Source: CAZOIA01 sp964579675
GTDB lineage: Bacteria > Planctomycetota > Phycisphaerae > UBA1845 > PWPN01
Length of the DNA: 27,046 nt
Assembly (NCBI GenBank): GCA_964579675.1
Contig: CAZOIA010000061.1
Span: 1 to 27,046 of the forward strand
Direction: 5' to 3'
Each line of letters begins with the position of its first letter. Within the stretch, counting starts at the first letter, position 1. Of the stretch, positions 1 through 8,801 are shown piece after piece. Both the position numbers and the translations under genes were made by a program. The notes beneath the pieces are model-generated. The model was given only the letters and a program-made list of their open reading frames with translations. It did not search any database and was not told the DNA's origin.

Positions 1-53
1 TTCACGTCCGGTTCTGGGAGAGCGCGGGGGTGCAACTCCCCCGCGCCACTCAC
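1..53 (+). mobile_element. 3' end of a group II intron (end of domain V and domain VI)
   Basis: The first 14 bases end in ACGTCCGGTTC, which fits the 3' strand of the conserved group II intron domain V hairpin. A hairpin typical of domain VI follows: a perfect 9-bp stem (22-30 with 38-46) and a 7-base loop. A basal GAG/CTC pairing (18-20 with 49-51) leaves A48 unpaired. A bulged A six to eight bases before the 3' end is the known branch point of these introns. The intron would end at about base 53 in AC, fitting the AY 3' consensus. The rest of domain V, the other domains and any reverse transcriptase lie outside the window, so class and activity cannot be judged. The alternative is a chance hairpin, but domain V end, domain VI shape and bulged A in correct order make that less likely. 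Confidence 0.65.
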
Positions 54-2230
54 CTCCCACCTCCGACTACCACGACCCGCCGGTCACCCAGTGTGTGTGC
101 GGCGAGATTTACGGGAATCCACTCGTTCCACACGAGCACGAGTATCTGACCGCGCCGGACGGCCAGTACTTCGCGGGACTCACCTACGTGTTTGACACCG
201 CACCCTACCCCACTGGAGACCACGTCTATTACCGTCAGGCGATTGACGTCCGAAACTGGGGCGCCGGCGCGGATAGAACGAATTATGAGTTCGAGATCTG
301 GTCTCAGATCGCCCACAGCTACGACTGGGACAGAGGGGGCCAGGCAAAGCAACAGTACATCATCTGGTGGAACGACGACGGGCTCATGCCCCCCGATCTT
401 ACCGTGGAGGCGTTCGACCACCATTTCAAGATCGGACACTGGGACACGATGGCCTTCTGCAAGGGCATGACGCACAACTTCGAGAGTTGGCGCAAGCTCA
501 CACTTACCGGCAGCATCCCGGACAACCCGCAGGTGGTGGTGCTCGAGATCAGACTCAGGGAGGAATGGAATCCGAGCACCTCCCACAATTGCTTTGACGG
601 GGTTGTCTTCTCGGTGGAGTCGGCTACGGGGAGTTCCATCGCCCCCTTTGCGGGGGATATACCGAACAGCGACTTCGAGGAGCCGGACTTCAACACCGTC
701 TATTGCGGGCCCGGTCATCCGCACCCCTCGGGATGGGATCTTCTTCGCAGATTCAAGTGCGATCCCAATGGTCACAACGGACCGATCGAGGGCTACACCA
801 ACGGTGTGACCACACCGACTGACCCGCACGGTATCACAACTCCATCCGGCACCCACTTCTGGGGCCGCGTGGACCAGTCGCCCTATACCGGAGAATGGGA
901 TTTGCAGGGCTATTGGGGGCATGTCATCCCGGTGCGCAACTGGTCACCCTGCGCCACCGGCATAAGGTACAAGCTGCACTACCTGTCCAAGATGTGGGAC
1001 TCGAATGATTCAGGCTTTCAGGAGCTTCAGTTGTGTTGGGATAATCCCGAGGCGGAACACTCCATCCTGGATCCCCCGGCCAACGACGCCGAGATGCTGC
1101 AGTCAAACTGGTTCCCCTGGATCGAGGTTTTCAATTTGAACGACCGGAGCACCCCCGGTGCCTCGGAATTCTCAGGGTTCGACGATCTGGAACAGATCGG
1201 AGAGTTCTCGCCGACCGACCTCGACGGCAACCCGTATGCCCCCGAATACGTGCTCCTGCGCCACAACACCTATGTCTTTGCCGGGTACAGTCACGACTGC
1301 CCCTTCAAATGGATGTACGACAAGGTGGATTTCTACGTCGAGGCGATCATCCCGACCGACATCAGGATCCTCACCGACTCGCCGTTGCCGGACGGCGACT
1401 GCGAAGAGTTCTACAGCGTGCAACTCATCGGCTGCTATGTTGAGCCGCTGACGTTCAGTTTCGTCTCCGGACATCTGCCTCCCGGCCTCGGCCTTTCCCC
1501 GGGCGGGCTCATCTCCGGTCAGCCCACCTCCCCGGGAACCTTCTCGTTCATCGTGCAACTCGAGGACGGAACCCAGGCCACCACTACGAAGGAGTTCGAG
1601 ATCACCGCGGGCGGGAACTGCTGCGGCGAGATCGCGGCCGATTTCGACGGGGACGGTGACGTTGACCACGAGGACTTTGGCTTCCTCCAGATGTGCATGA
1701 CCGGCGCCGGGGGCGGGGTGCCTCTGCCGCCTGATAGCCCTGACTGCTCCTGTGCTGATCTTGACCGTGACGGGCTGGACGTCGATCAGATGGACCTCGG
1801 CGAGTTCGAGTACTGTGCCAGCGGGCCGGGGATCGCGGCGGACCCCGGCTGCGACGATCAGGCCTGCTGCTTTGAGGACGGGAGTTGCCTGGACATGCAC
1901 CGGACTGACTGCACCCGCCAGGGCGGAAACGCTCAGGGGCTCGCCACGGACTGCGATACGACCGACTGTCCGTGGATCGGGGCGTGCTGCCTGCCCGGCG
2001 GAACTTGCCAGGAGGACATGTGGTCGGACGAGTGCACAGCCCAGGGCGGGGCTCCCCGAGGACCGGGATCAAACTGCGAGGAGCCCTGCATGGAAGCGTG
2101 TTGCTATAACTCTAACGGTTACTGCATTGACCTTCCGCCGGCCGACTGCAACCCGGTCTATGCGACCTCGCAAGGACCGGGGACGGAGTGCTTGCCGAAC
2201 CACGTTTGTCCGAACCCGTGGCCGCCCTGA
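54..2230 (+). CDS. Secreted multidomain protein with dockerin-like and Cys-rich repeats (5' partial, interrupted by intron)
   Basis: The reading frame is open from the left edge through the putative intron end. The first possible in-frame start is GTG at 95, which has no ribosome binding site and would leave no signal peptide, so the true N-terminus is probably in an upstream exon. Counting from 95, residues 1-420 are a beta-rich, aromatic-rich region I do not recognise. Residues about 422-505 resemble a putative Ig-like domain (LPPGLGLSPGGLISGQP). Residues about 513-585 are a dockerin-like pair of calcium loops (DFDGDGDVDHEDF, then DLDRDGLDVDQMDL) ending CASGPG. Residues about 589-711 hold three Cys-rich repeats of the pattern ACC-x3-G-x-C...C...GG...G..C, common in planctomycetal exported proteins. 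The role is probably extracellular or cell-surface; no catalytic motif is visible. Confidence 0.8.
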
Positions 2231-2300
2231 TCCGGCCGTTGCGGTGTCCACGGTCGGCCCGTTTCGCCTCGCAGGGCCGTCCATCAAACGCATGACGTTG

Positions 2301-2335
2301 AACCGGCGGGGGTCGATCGGGGTTCCCCGCCGGTT
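2301..2335. terminator. Candidate bidirectional terminator hairpin
   Basis: An 11-bp perfect inverted repeat (AACCGGCGGGG at 2301-2311 with CCCCGCCGGTT at 2325-2335) encloses a 13-base loop. It lies between two convergent genes, 71 bases after the stop of the plus-strand gene and 64 bases after the stop of the minus-strand gene. There is no T tract on either side, so it would not be a textbook intrinsic terminator. It may instead block transcription or stabilise 3' ends. Confidence 0.4.
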
Positions 2336-2398
2336 GCCTATCCGGTGACGCTCAGTCCGTCCAGGGCTCCATCCGCTGCCGGGTAATGCCGGCGGCCG

Positions 2399-3496
2399 CT
2401 ACCTTCCCTTGCCCCCGCGGGGCCGAGAGGTTGTTGTCGCTGCCTTCCGGGCCGAAACCCCGCGATAGTATCTCGCGTAAGCATTATAGTTGGCGACGCT
2501 ATCACCGACCTCCGCTTGTGGAACGATCGGGTTCCAGAATTCCCAGCCCCAACTGACGATGTGGGAGCAGAAGCGAGAGGCCAGGTCCAGTTTCTTCGCG
2601 TTACGTTCCATGTCGAACGACCAGGGATACTCAGTTTTCGCCTGGCGATGCTGTTTCCCCCGGCGTGCATACTCCTGCCAGTCCCTAGCTCGGTGTTCGA
2701 CGGTTTCGACGTTTCCCCACAACTCGGCATGATTGGCCCTGCACGCGCGCTGCATGGCGGCAAAAAAGGCAGCCCGGGTCTGAGGAGGCACGCATTCGCA
2801 GTGCACGGCCCCGGAGTCCTGGAGCATGACGATGCGGATGCCGGCCTGGCGGATCGTCTCCGTCCACCAGTCGCCGTATTCCCGGGGCGTGGCGTAGCGG
2901 AAGCTCCCGCGGATCTGATCCTTGTCTGCCAGATAGAAGGGCGAAATGGTCAGCTTCGCCTCCGGCACGGCCTTGCGGGTGAGCCGCCCGATGTGATTGT
3001 AGAGTTCCCGGATCTTCCGCGAGTTCTCGCCCCATTCCATGTACACCTCGTAGTTGATGTACCACCCGTAGAAGGACCGGTGGTGGCCATAGCGGCGGGT
3101 CACGGTTTCCACGTGCTTGCGGTCCGCCTCCTTCAGGGCCGGCACATCCCATTTCACCCACCACTGATGCGCGCAAGAGGTCTCGATGATCACGCGCCAG
3201 CCGCGGCGATCAGCCTGGGTGAATATCCGTTCGAGCAGTGTGTCGTCGGGATCATCCGCGAGAGGCACCGTGCCAAGAAGCCAGAGGATGTCCATCCCGA
3301 CGTGGCCCATGGCGTCGAGGATCCGGTTCAGATGCCGGCGGTCAGTTTCCGGTTTGAGCCACCAGAGGACGCCGCGGATAACGGGCTCACACTGCGGCCC
3401 GGGAAGCTGCAACGCGTCCCCGGCCCGGGCCGATGAGATCACCAGGCTGCACGCGATTGTCACCACTATGATCTGGATGGCACGCGGAGGACCCAT
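2399..3496 (-). CDS. Exported DUF4434-like putative glycoside hydrolase
   Basis: From ATG at 3496 the product is 365 aa and begins with a clear signal peptide: a short basic start, a hydrophobic core (AIQIIVVTIACSLVI) and an SSARA cleavage site. The mature part reads like a TIM barrel: an early strand with VLWWLKPETD, a DILWLLG strand, and the FYGWYINYEVYMEW segment near the middle, which matches the GWYI-x-YE signature I associate with DUF4434 proteins. That family is thought to be related to glycoside hydrolases, but its substrate is unknown. The frame is open further upstream, with alternative ATGs at 3580 and 3619; 3580 has a slightly better purine tract but adds a basic extension before the signal peptide. 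The gene is monocistronic and divergent from the prepilin gene. The fold call is from motif memory; the enzymatic role is inference. Confidence 0.7.
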   Translation of the reverse strand: MGPPRAIQIIVVTIACSLVISSARAGDALQLPGPQCEPVIRGVLWWLKPETDRRHLNRILDAMGHVGMDILWLLGTVPLADDPDDTLLERIFTQADRRGWRVIIETSCAHQWWVKWDVPALKEADRKHVETVTRRYGHHRSFYGWYINYEVYMEWGENSRKIRELYNHIGRLTRKAVPEAKLTISPFYLADKDQIRGSFRYATPREYGDWWTETIRQAGIRIVMLQDSGAVHCECVPPQTRAAFFAAMQRACRANHAELWGNVETVEHRARDWQEYARRGKQHRQAKTEYPWSFDMERNAKKLDLASRFCSHIVSWGWEFWNPIVPQAEVGDSVANYNAYARYYRGVSARKAATTTSRPRGGKGR

Positions 3497-3667
3497 TGGC
3501 CACCAGCAAGCCCAAAGCGCCCGCACCCGGGACCGAAGCCGGCACGGAACAAGGCCGAACGCAAACGTAGCACGCCCCATCTCTTCAGTCAAAAACGGGT
3601 CCGGACGCCATGCTCTCATCGAAGCCGCCTCTTCCGCAAATACCACCCGACGCCGCCGGGAACTTGG

Positions 3668-3696
3668 TTGCACGGGCGGTATGGCGGGGCTATCAT
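3668..3696 (+). promoter_or_regulatory. Candidate promoter of the prepilin gene
   Basis: TTGCAC at 3668-3673 and TATCAT at 3691-3696 are separated by 17 bases, about 90 bases before the prepilin start. The -10 matches the sigma-70 consensus at 5 of 6 positions and the -35 at only 3 of 6. It lies in the divergent interval shared with the DUF4434-like gene. Confidence 0.3.
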
Positions 3697-3787
3697 ACGG
3701 CACACGAGGATTCGTCAGCCGTGCCGGTCCGGCCAGAGCAGGAAATGGGTGCCCGTGACCCTGGTCCGGACCGGAAGGGGGCTTGTC

Positions 3788-4501
3788 ATGCATCGGCGCG
3801 CGTTTACCCTGATCGAGCTGTTGGTCGTTGTGGCCATTATCTCGCTGTTGCTCGCCGTGCTGCTGCCCACGCTAACCCGGGCTCGGGCCCAAGCCTATGA
3901 AGTGAGCTGCCGCAGCAACCTTCATCAGGTGCATCTGGCCGTCGAGGAATATGCCCTTGGGCATCGTGCTTGGTACCCGCTCGAGCCCACCGAGATGAAC
4001 CCGCATCGCACGCTTCTGGACGCGCTGCGGGCGGAGCGGACCGGCCTGATCGACGCGATGTACTGTCCCCAGGCTGCAATGATGGAGCCGGTCGCCCGGA
4101 ATACCACGGACTACCCGCCCAAGAATCGCAGCACGTCGGTCATCAACACCCCTGAAAACCGCGCAGAGGGTAACATAAGCTACTTCTACTGGAGCCACAA
4201 GGACCGCAGCAAGTGGCGAAGCACCAACCATGACAAGTGGCCCCACGAAAAAGACGACTCCTTCCGTCCTCGCCACCTGCGCAACAGCGGTCCGCCCATC
4301 CCATTCCCGGTCACTACCGATCCTCAGACCCCCTGTGCCGTGCAGAGCTATCGCCCGGGTGGCTACTGGGTCTTGAGCGACTTCTTCCGGAAGAAAGCCC
4401 CGTTTCCGCACACCCGCAAGCACAAGAGCGGCCTGAACGTGCTGTACCTCGACGGTCACGCCGAATGGATGTTCGGCCGGCCGCGAGCCGGGTTCAAGTA
4501 G
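3788..4501 (+). CDS. Prepilin-type N-terminal methylation protein with H-X9-DG C-terminus
   Basis: The 237-aa product starts with MHRRAFTLIELLVV, a type IV prepilin/pseudopilin leader. Prepilin peptidase would cut just before the Phe, which would then be methylated, leaving the mature Glu at position 5. A hydrophobic helix continues to about residue 27. The rest is a globular domain ending in an H-K-S-G...Y-L-D-G stretch that fits the H-X9-DG motif of the large planctomycetal pseudopilin-like families (related to DUF1559). The ATG at 3788 is chosen because it places the leader at the N-terminus and is preceded by a GGAAGGGGG ribosome binding site about seven bases away; the frame is open further upstream without a credible start. 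It stands alone, with no secretion ATPase or other pilins nearby, as is common for these proteins. Its partner secretion system is unknown. Confidence 0.88.
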   Translation: MHRRAFTLIELLVVVAIISLLLAVLLPTLTRARAQAYEVSCRSNLHQVHLAVEEYALGHRAWYPLEPTEMNPHRTLLDALRAERTGLIDAMYCPQAAMMEPVARNTTDYPPKNRSTSVINTPENRAEGNISYFYWSHKDRSKWRSTNHDKWPHEKDDSFRPRHLRNSGPPIPFPVTTDPQTPCAVQSYRPGGYWVLSDFFRKKAPFPHTRKHKSGLNVLYLDGHAEWMFGRPRAGFK

Positions 4502-4607
4502 GTGCCGCGCCGGTTCACCCCGCCGCTGGCGGCTTCGCAGGTATCCGGCGATCGTGCTGCGGCTGCGACCGAGACACCATCGGCCGAGTGGTTTCCGCGC
4601 TGCAAGG

Positions 4608-4616
4608 TGTTATGAT
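4608..4616 (+). promoter_or_regulatory. Candidate extended -10 element
   Basis: TGTTATGAT reads as an extended -10 (TG, one base, TATGAT), 70 bases before the start of the dCache-PP2C gene. No convincing -35 hexamer is seen at normal spacing, which an extended -10 can tolerate. It is offered as a candidate only. Confidence 0.25.
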
Positions 4617-4685
4617 TACCCGGGCCGTCCCCCGCGGCCAAATGATCACAGGATCAACCGCCACGCGTCCTGGGACAATTGAGTA

Positions 4686-6857
4686 ATGCGCATCCGATGG
4701 AAACTTATGATTCTGCTTCTCCTGATTGCACTGGTGCCCCTGGTGTTTGTGACTCTGCTGGCCAATCGAGCGACGTATCGACTCAACCGGGAGATCGGCT
4801 CTCAGACCCGTCGAGCCCTGACTGAGCGGGCCGAACAGCAATTGCAACTGTTCGTGAACGGGAAGGCGGCGCTGCTGGGAAGGGAGGGGAGAATCATCGA
4901 GCTGGGGTTGCAGCTTCAGGCCCGCGAAGTGGAGCGTTGTCTGGCCGCTGCCGCCCCACCGGCGCCGAGGGTCTACTACTCGGAGGATTACGATCGGGGC
5001 ATCGATCTGCCTGACGACATGACGACCTCGCAGCGCTACAGACGGGTGGCCGCGGATGGTGAGCCCGCGCCGATTCCAGTGACCCGCAGCGAGCAGGTCT
5101 TCAAGCTGGCTCCCAACGTGACGAGAGAAGCGGTCGCCGACGACGTAAAGCGCCTCGCGATGATGACCCCGGTTTACCGGGCGCTCTACGAGGAGCAGGG
5201 GAACCTCTTCTATTGGCAGTACACCGGTCTGGAAGACGGTATCCACAGTTGCTACCCGGGGCATGGCGGCTACCCGGCGGTGTACGATCTCCGCCAGCGC
5301 GACTGGTACAAGCGTGCGAAAGAGCAGGGTGGGCTTTGCTGGACGCCGCCCTATGTGGAAGTGTCCACCCGGCAGGCGGTGTTGACCGCGGCCATGCCGG
5401 TTCACCGCCCTGACGGTTCGTTCGCGGGCGTCACCGCGATTGACGTGACCGTCGCGGAGATCGTCCAGCGTGGCACGTTGCCGAAACTCGGCTCATCCGT
5501 GGCCAGAATGGTCGTACTCGTGCCGCGGGCGGAATTCGATCCCAACCATCCTCGCCAGTACGACGTGCTATCCGTCGAGCCCGAGGAGCTGGGGTTGTTC
5601 GTTCTCGCCCAGCCGGCCGAAGGGAAGGCCGACGCCCGCTGGCAAGCCCCGTACAAGACGGTGTGGCTGGAGTCCGATGACCAGGATCAGTTCCTCAAGA
5701 TGATCCGGGACATGACGGCCGGTCAATCGGGCGTGCGACGAATGTCTTACCAGCACCGCCCGTCACTGTGGGCCTACGGCCAGGCCTGGCAAGACCGGGG
5801 ATACCTTGTGGTCATTGCGCCTTACGATGAGGTCATCGCCAAGGCCGTCCAAGCCCAGGAGACGGTCTTGTCGCTCACCCGCTCACAGCTCAAGTTGACG
5901 GCGGCGATTCTAGTCGCCGTCTGCTTGATCGTCTCCACCCTGGCCTTTCTGGGCTCACGCGCCGTGACGAAACCAGTGCGCCGGCTGGTCGAAGCGGCCC
6001 GGAGAATTGCCCACGGGGACTTCGAGGCACGGGTCCGGATCGACACCCGCGACGAACTCGGAGAGCTGGGCCGAACCTTTGACGACATGGTCCCCAAATT
6101 GCAGGACCGGATGAGAATGCGGCAATCGCTTGCGTTGGCCATGGAGGTGCAGCGGAACCTGCTGCCGGCGGGCCCGCCGAGCGTCGAAGGGCTCGACATT
6201 GCGGGGGAAAGCATCTATTGCGACGAGACCGGAGGGGATTACTACGATTTCCTGGACCTTTCGGAGCTGGGTCCACGCGAGCTGGGCATCGCGGTCGGGG
6301 ACGTGACGGGACACGGGATCGCCGCGGCACTGCTGATGACCAGCGCGCGGGCACTGTTGCGCAGTGGAGCCGGTCAGCCCGGGACGCTCTCCGAGCTGAT
6401 GGAACAGATCAACCGGCATCTCACCGTGGACACACCGGTGGGGCGGTTCATGACGCTGTTTTACATGGTGATCGACACGCAACATAAAAGCATCCGCTGG
6501 GCCAATGCCGGTCATGATCCTGCGATCATCTACGATCCCGGCACCGATTCCTTCGGCGAGCTGGGGGGCGGCGGCATTCCGCTCGGCATCGAAATGAATT
6601 GGGCCTACAAGGAGTTCCGGCGGGATCGACTCGACCCCGGGCAGATCATCGTGATCGGCACGGACGGGATCTGGGAAACGCACAATCCCCAGCGCGAGAT
6701 GTTCGGCAAGGAAGCGCTCCGCGAGATCATCCGGCAGCACGCGAACAGCAGCGCCGAGGAGATCAGCCGCGCCATCACCGGCGCCATCGCCGATTTCCGT
6801 CAACACCATCCGCAGGAAGACGACGTGACGCTTGTCGTGGCCAAAGCCCTTTCATAA
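4686..6857 (+). CDS. Membrane dCache-HAMP-PP2C (RsbU/SpoIIE-type) serine phosphatase
   Basis: This 723-aa protein senses an extracytoplasmic signal and dephosphorylates a phosphoserine/threonine protein, in the known family an anti-sigma-factor antagonist. Domains in order: TM helix at about 7-27; extracytoplasmic dCache domain at about 40-390, with the typical DLRQRDWYKRA segment near residue 205 and a GVTAIDVTVAEI strand later; second TM helix at about 404-424; HAMP domain at about 425-477 (TKPVRRLVEAA, DELGELGRTFDDM); a short helix (LALAMEVQRNLLP) linking to the phosphatase; PP2C domain at about 500-722. The metal-binding motifs are intact: GGDYYDF from residue 516, GDVTGHG, NAGH, GTDGIWE and DDVTLVV. 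The ATG at 4686 starts a good membrane anchor although the upstream ribosome binding site is weak. No antagonist or anti-sigma gene is adjacent, so its partner is unknown. Confidence 0.92.
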   Translation: MRIRWKLMILLLLIALVPLVFVTLLANRATYRLNREIGSQTRRALTERAEQQLQLFVNGKAALLGREGRIIELGLQLQAREVERCLAAAAPPAPRVYYSEDYDRGIDLPDDMTTSQRYRRVAADGEPAPIPVTRSEQVFKLAPNVTREAVADDVKRLAMMTPVYRALYEEQGNLFYWQYTGLEDGIHSCYPGHGGYPAVYDLRQRDWYKRAKEQGGLCWTPPYVEVSTRQAVLTAAMPVHRPDGSFAGVTAIDVTVAEIVQRGTLPKLGSSVARMVVLVPRAEFDPNHPRQYDVLSVEPEELGLFVLAQPAEGKADARWQAPYKTVWLESDDQDQFLKMIRDMTAGQSGVRRMSYQHRPSLWAYGQAWQDRGYLVVIAPYDEVIAKAVQAQETVLSLTRSQLKLTAAILVAVCLIVSTLAFLGSRAVTKPVRRLVEAARRIAHGDFEARVRIDTRDELGELGRTFDDMVPKLQDRMRMRQSLALAMEVQRNLLPAGPPSVEGLDIAGESIYCDETGGDYYDFLDLSELGPRELGIAVGDVTGHGIAAALLMTSARALLRSGAGQPGTLSELMEQINRHLTVDTPVGRFMTLFYMVIDTQHKSIRWANAGHDPAIIYDPGTDSFGELGGGGIPLGIEMNWAYKEFRRDRLDPGQIIVIGTDGIWETHNPQREMFGKEALREIIRQHANSSAEEISRAITGAIADFRQHHPQEDDVTLVVAKALS

Positions 6858-6959
6858 TCACGCGCATCGTGCTTATGAGGGCGAAGCGTTCCGGTGAAAA
6901 CCGGGGGCGGGATCACACCAGGCCGCGACACTGAGCTGAAGGCAGTCGATCACGATCGG

Positions 6960-8633
6960 CTATGGCGCTGGCGGGTTATCACAATCAGGATCGGCAACCG
7001 GGATGGCGGGCCCGGACGCACATTCCTCGAAATACGCGTAGTCGTCGTCGTCGATAGCCTGGTCTTCGACGACGTCAAAGCAACCGCACTTCTCCCAGTC
7101 AAACACGCCCGGCGGTGGACTGGAGCCGGTGAAACAGGCCTGGAACCGGCCGAAATCGTCCTGGTCCACGTCGGTGTCGCCGTCGGCGTCGAAGACCGGA
7201 TCGTTGCAGGGGAAACCCTCCACGAAAGTAGCGGCAAATATACACATGCTCCCATTCAAGCCGTTTGCATCCGGGCCGATGCTGAGCCGAACCTGCGTCA
7301 AAACCCTGTCCTCGTTGACGTCAACCGGGTGCACGAACAGAAACGCGCCGCCATGATCACCACCGCCATCGGGTCCACCATCCGTGTTGAGCCGCTTAAA
7401 CCCGATCGGCCAGCCCTCGCTTCTCAAATGGCCGCCAACCCCCACGGCCATGGAATCCTGATCGCCGTCCTGACCAAACCAGTCGTACAACTGGGCGGAG
7501 AAAGTATCGGGCGGCTCGTCGCTGTAGATCGCCTCGACGTGCAGCATGCCCTGACTGCCGCTCTTGGTGGACAGGAAATACAACTTGTCATAGTTGCCTT
7601 CCTCGAACTCCTGGCCCGCCACCTGATTCAACGTGAAGACGTTATACCGGCTGAAGGTCCCGGCGGTGTGGTCCGTTCGCCACTTGATCGTATTCAGTCC
7701 GATGTAGCGGAGCAGGAACTCAACGTCACCGGCCGGATCGGCCGGGTCCAGGTGGGCCGTGTAGAGACCGACGGGAGGAAGGCCAGGCGTAAGCGGCTCG
7801 CTGCCGAGGTGTCTCTTGTAACCCTCGGCGGCGAGCGTGGAATCCCCTTCCCGGACCATCTTCTGGATGGTGTTATAGAATGTTTCACCAGTGCCTCCGA
7901 ACTCGTCGGCATAGTACAGAGGGTCGGCGTTGCCGACCTGTCTCAGATCAAGGGCTCCTTCGACAACAGGCACGCCCCAATCGCAGCCCTCCGGTGGGGG
8001 AGCACCCGGGTCCGTGATCCGCAGTGCGGTCATCGCATGGGTCGGGCCGGTTTCGAGGCTCCAGGGCGAATAGAGCGTACTGCCCTGCTTCAGGTACACG
8101 TAAGAGCCATTGGTGCCGGCCTGGCACATCTCATCCTCCGGGGCGTGGGGGCCGGGACCGGCCTGCTGAAAATCGACCTGCGTACCGTCCTGGGGCATCG
8201 CCAGCCATTGATGATTCATGCGGTTCGTCCCCTCCCAGGGAATGTCGTAATTCGTCGTACCGGCCTCCCCGGTTCCCCCGCCCGGGCTGAAGGTGACCTC
8301 GATCTGCAGCCACTCCCATCCCGCAACCCCGGTCGGCAGGGTGCTGGGCACCCACTGCTCGACCAGATACAACTTCGTTTCCCAGGGTATCGGCGGGCTC
8401 CCGGGTGACAGTACGTTCGCGTCGTCAAACAGCCAGTATCCCACTCGCTCGGAGCTCCAACCCTCGGCCCAATCGTAATCCGTATTGTCGTAGTTGCCTC
8501 CGGTTTCGTGGTGCCAGCCGCCACCCTGGAGGGTGTAGCCAAGGATCCACGTGTCGCCAGGATTGCCCATCGCCGCCGCGCCCGTTCCCATTGAAACCGC
8601 CAGCGCAACAGTGATCACCATGAATCGGTTCAT
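6960..8633 (-). CDS. Secreted dockerin-like protein, downstream paralogue
   Basis: The product is 557 aa from ATG 8633, which sits behind an excellent GAAGGAGG ribosome binding site; a longer open frame upstream lacks one. A signal peptide (MNRFMVITVALAVSMGTG then AAA) is clear. The body of about 450 residues is beta-rich, unrecognised, and closely matches the neighbouring gene at 8802-10445, for example in NTIKWRTD, NVFTLN-V-GQEF-EGNYDKLYFL-TKSG and GAFLFVHPVD. Residues about 485-550 form a dockerin-like module: the first loop DADGDTDVDQDDFG is well formed, but the second (DVVEDQAIDDDDY) has lost the DxDGD spacing of its paralogue and may not bind calcium well. The protein ends shortly after a CASGPA tail. 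It is probably extracellular or surface-bound, with unknown ligand. Confidence 0.85.
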   Translation of the reverse strand: MNRFMVITVALAVSMGTGAAAMGNPGDTWILGYTLQGGGWHHETGGNYDNTDYDWAEGWSSERVGYWLFDDANVLSPGSPPIPWETKLYLVEQWVPSTLPTGVAGWEWLQIEVTFSPGGGTGEAGTTNYDIPWEGTNRMNHQWLAMPQDGTQVDFQQAGPGPHAPEDEMCQAGTNGSYVYLKQGSTLYSPWSLETGPTHAMTALRITDPGAPPPEGCDWGVPVVEGALDLRQVGNADPLYYADEFGGTGETFYNTIQKMVREGDSTLAAEGYKRHLGSEPLTPGLPPVGLYTAHLDPADPAGDVEFLLRYIGLNTIKWRTDHTAGTFSRYNVFTLNQVAGQEFEEGNYDKLYFLSTKSGSQGMLHVEAIYSDEPPDTFSAQLYDWFGQDGDQDSMAVGVGGHLRSEGWPIGFKRLNTDGGPDGGGDHGGAFLFVHPVDVNEDRVLTQVRLSIGPDANGLNGSMCIFAATFVEGFPCNDPVFDADGDTDVDQDDFGRFQACFTGSSPPPGVFDWEKCGCFDVVEDQAIDDDDYAYFEECASGPAIPVADPDCDNPPAP

Positions 8634-8801
8634 CTGAAACCTCCTTCTCGGCAGGGCGCTCTCCGCGTGACGCCGAAGGGCAACCCCACCCGCTCCTTGT
8701 TCAAGACCGTCCCGGGCCTCTTGTCGATCATTCCAACAAGACAACGACACGATCGTCACGAGCGCCCCGATGCTGCGGGCCCCGCTGCATGTGGCCCCGT
8801 T

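Noticed and set aside
3788..4501. A type IV pilus or type II secretion cluster
   Set aside because: Only a single prepilin-like gene is present. Planctomycetes carry many isolated genes of this type, and no assembly ATPase, platform protein or peptidase is near.
6894..8408. 504-codon plus-strand open frame opposite the downstream secreted paralogue
   Set aside because: The minus strand has a perfect ribosome binding site, signal peptide and dockerin-like motif; the plus-strand frame has none of these.
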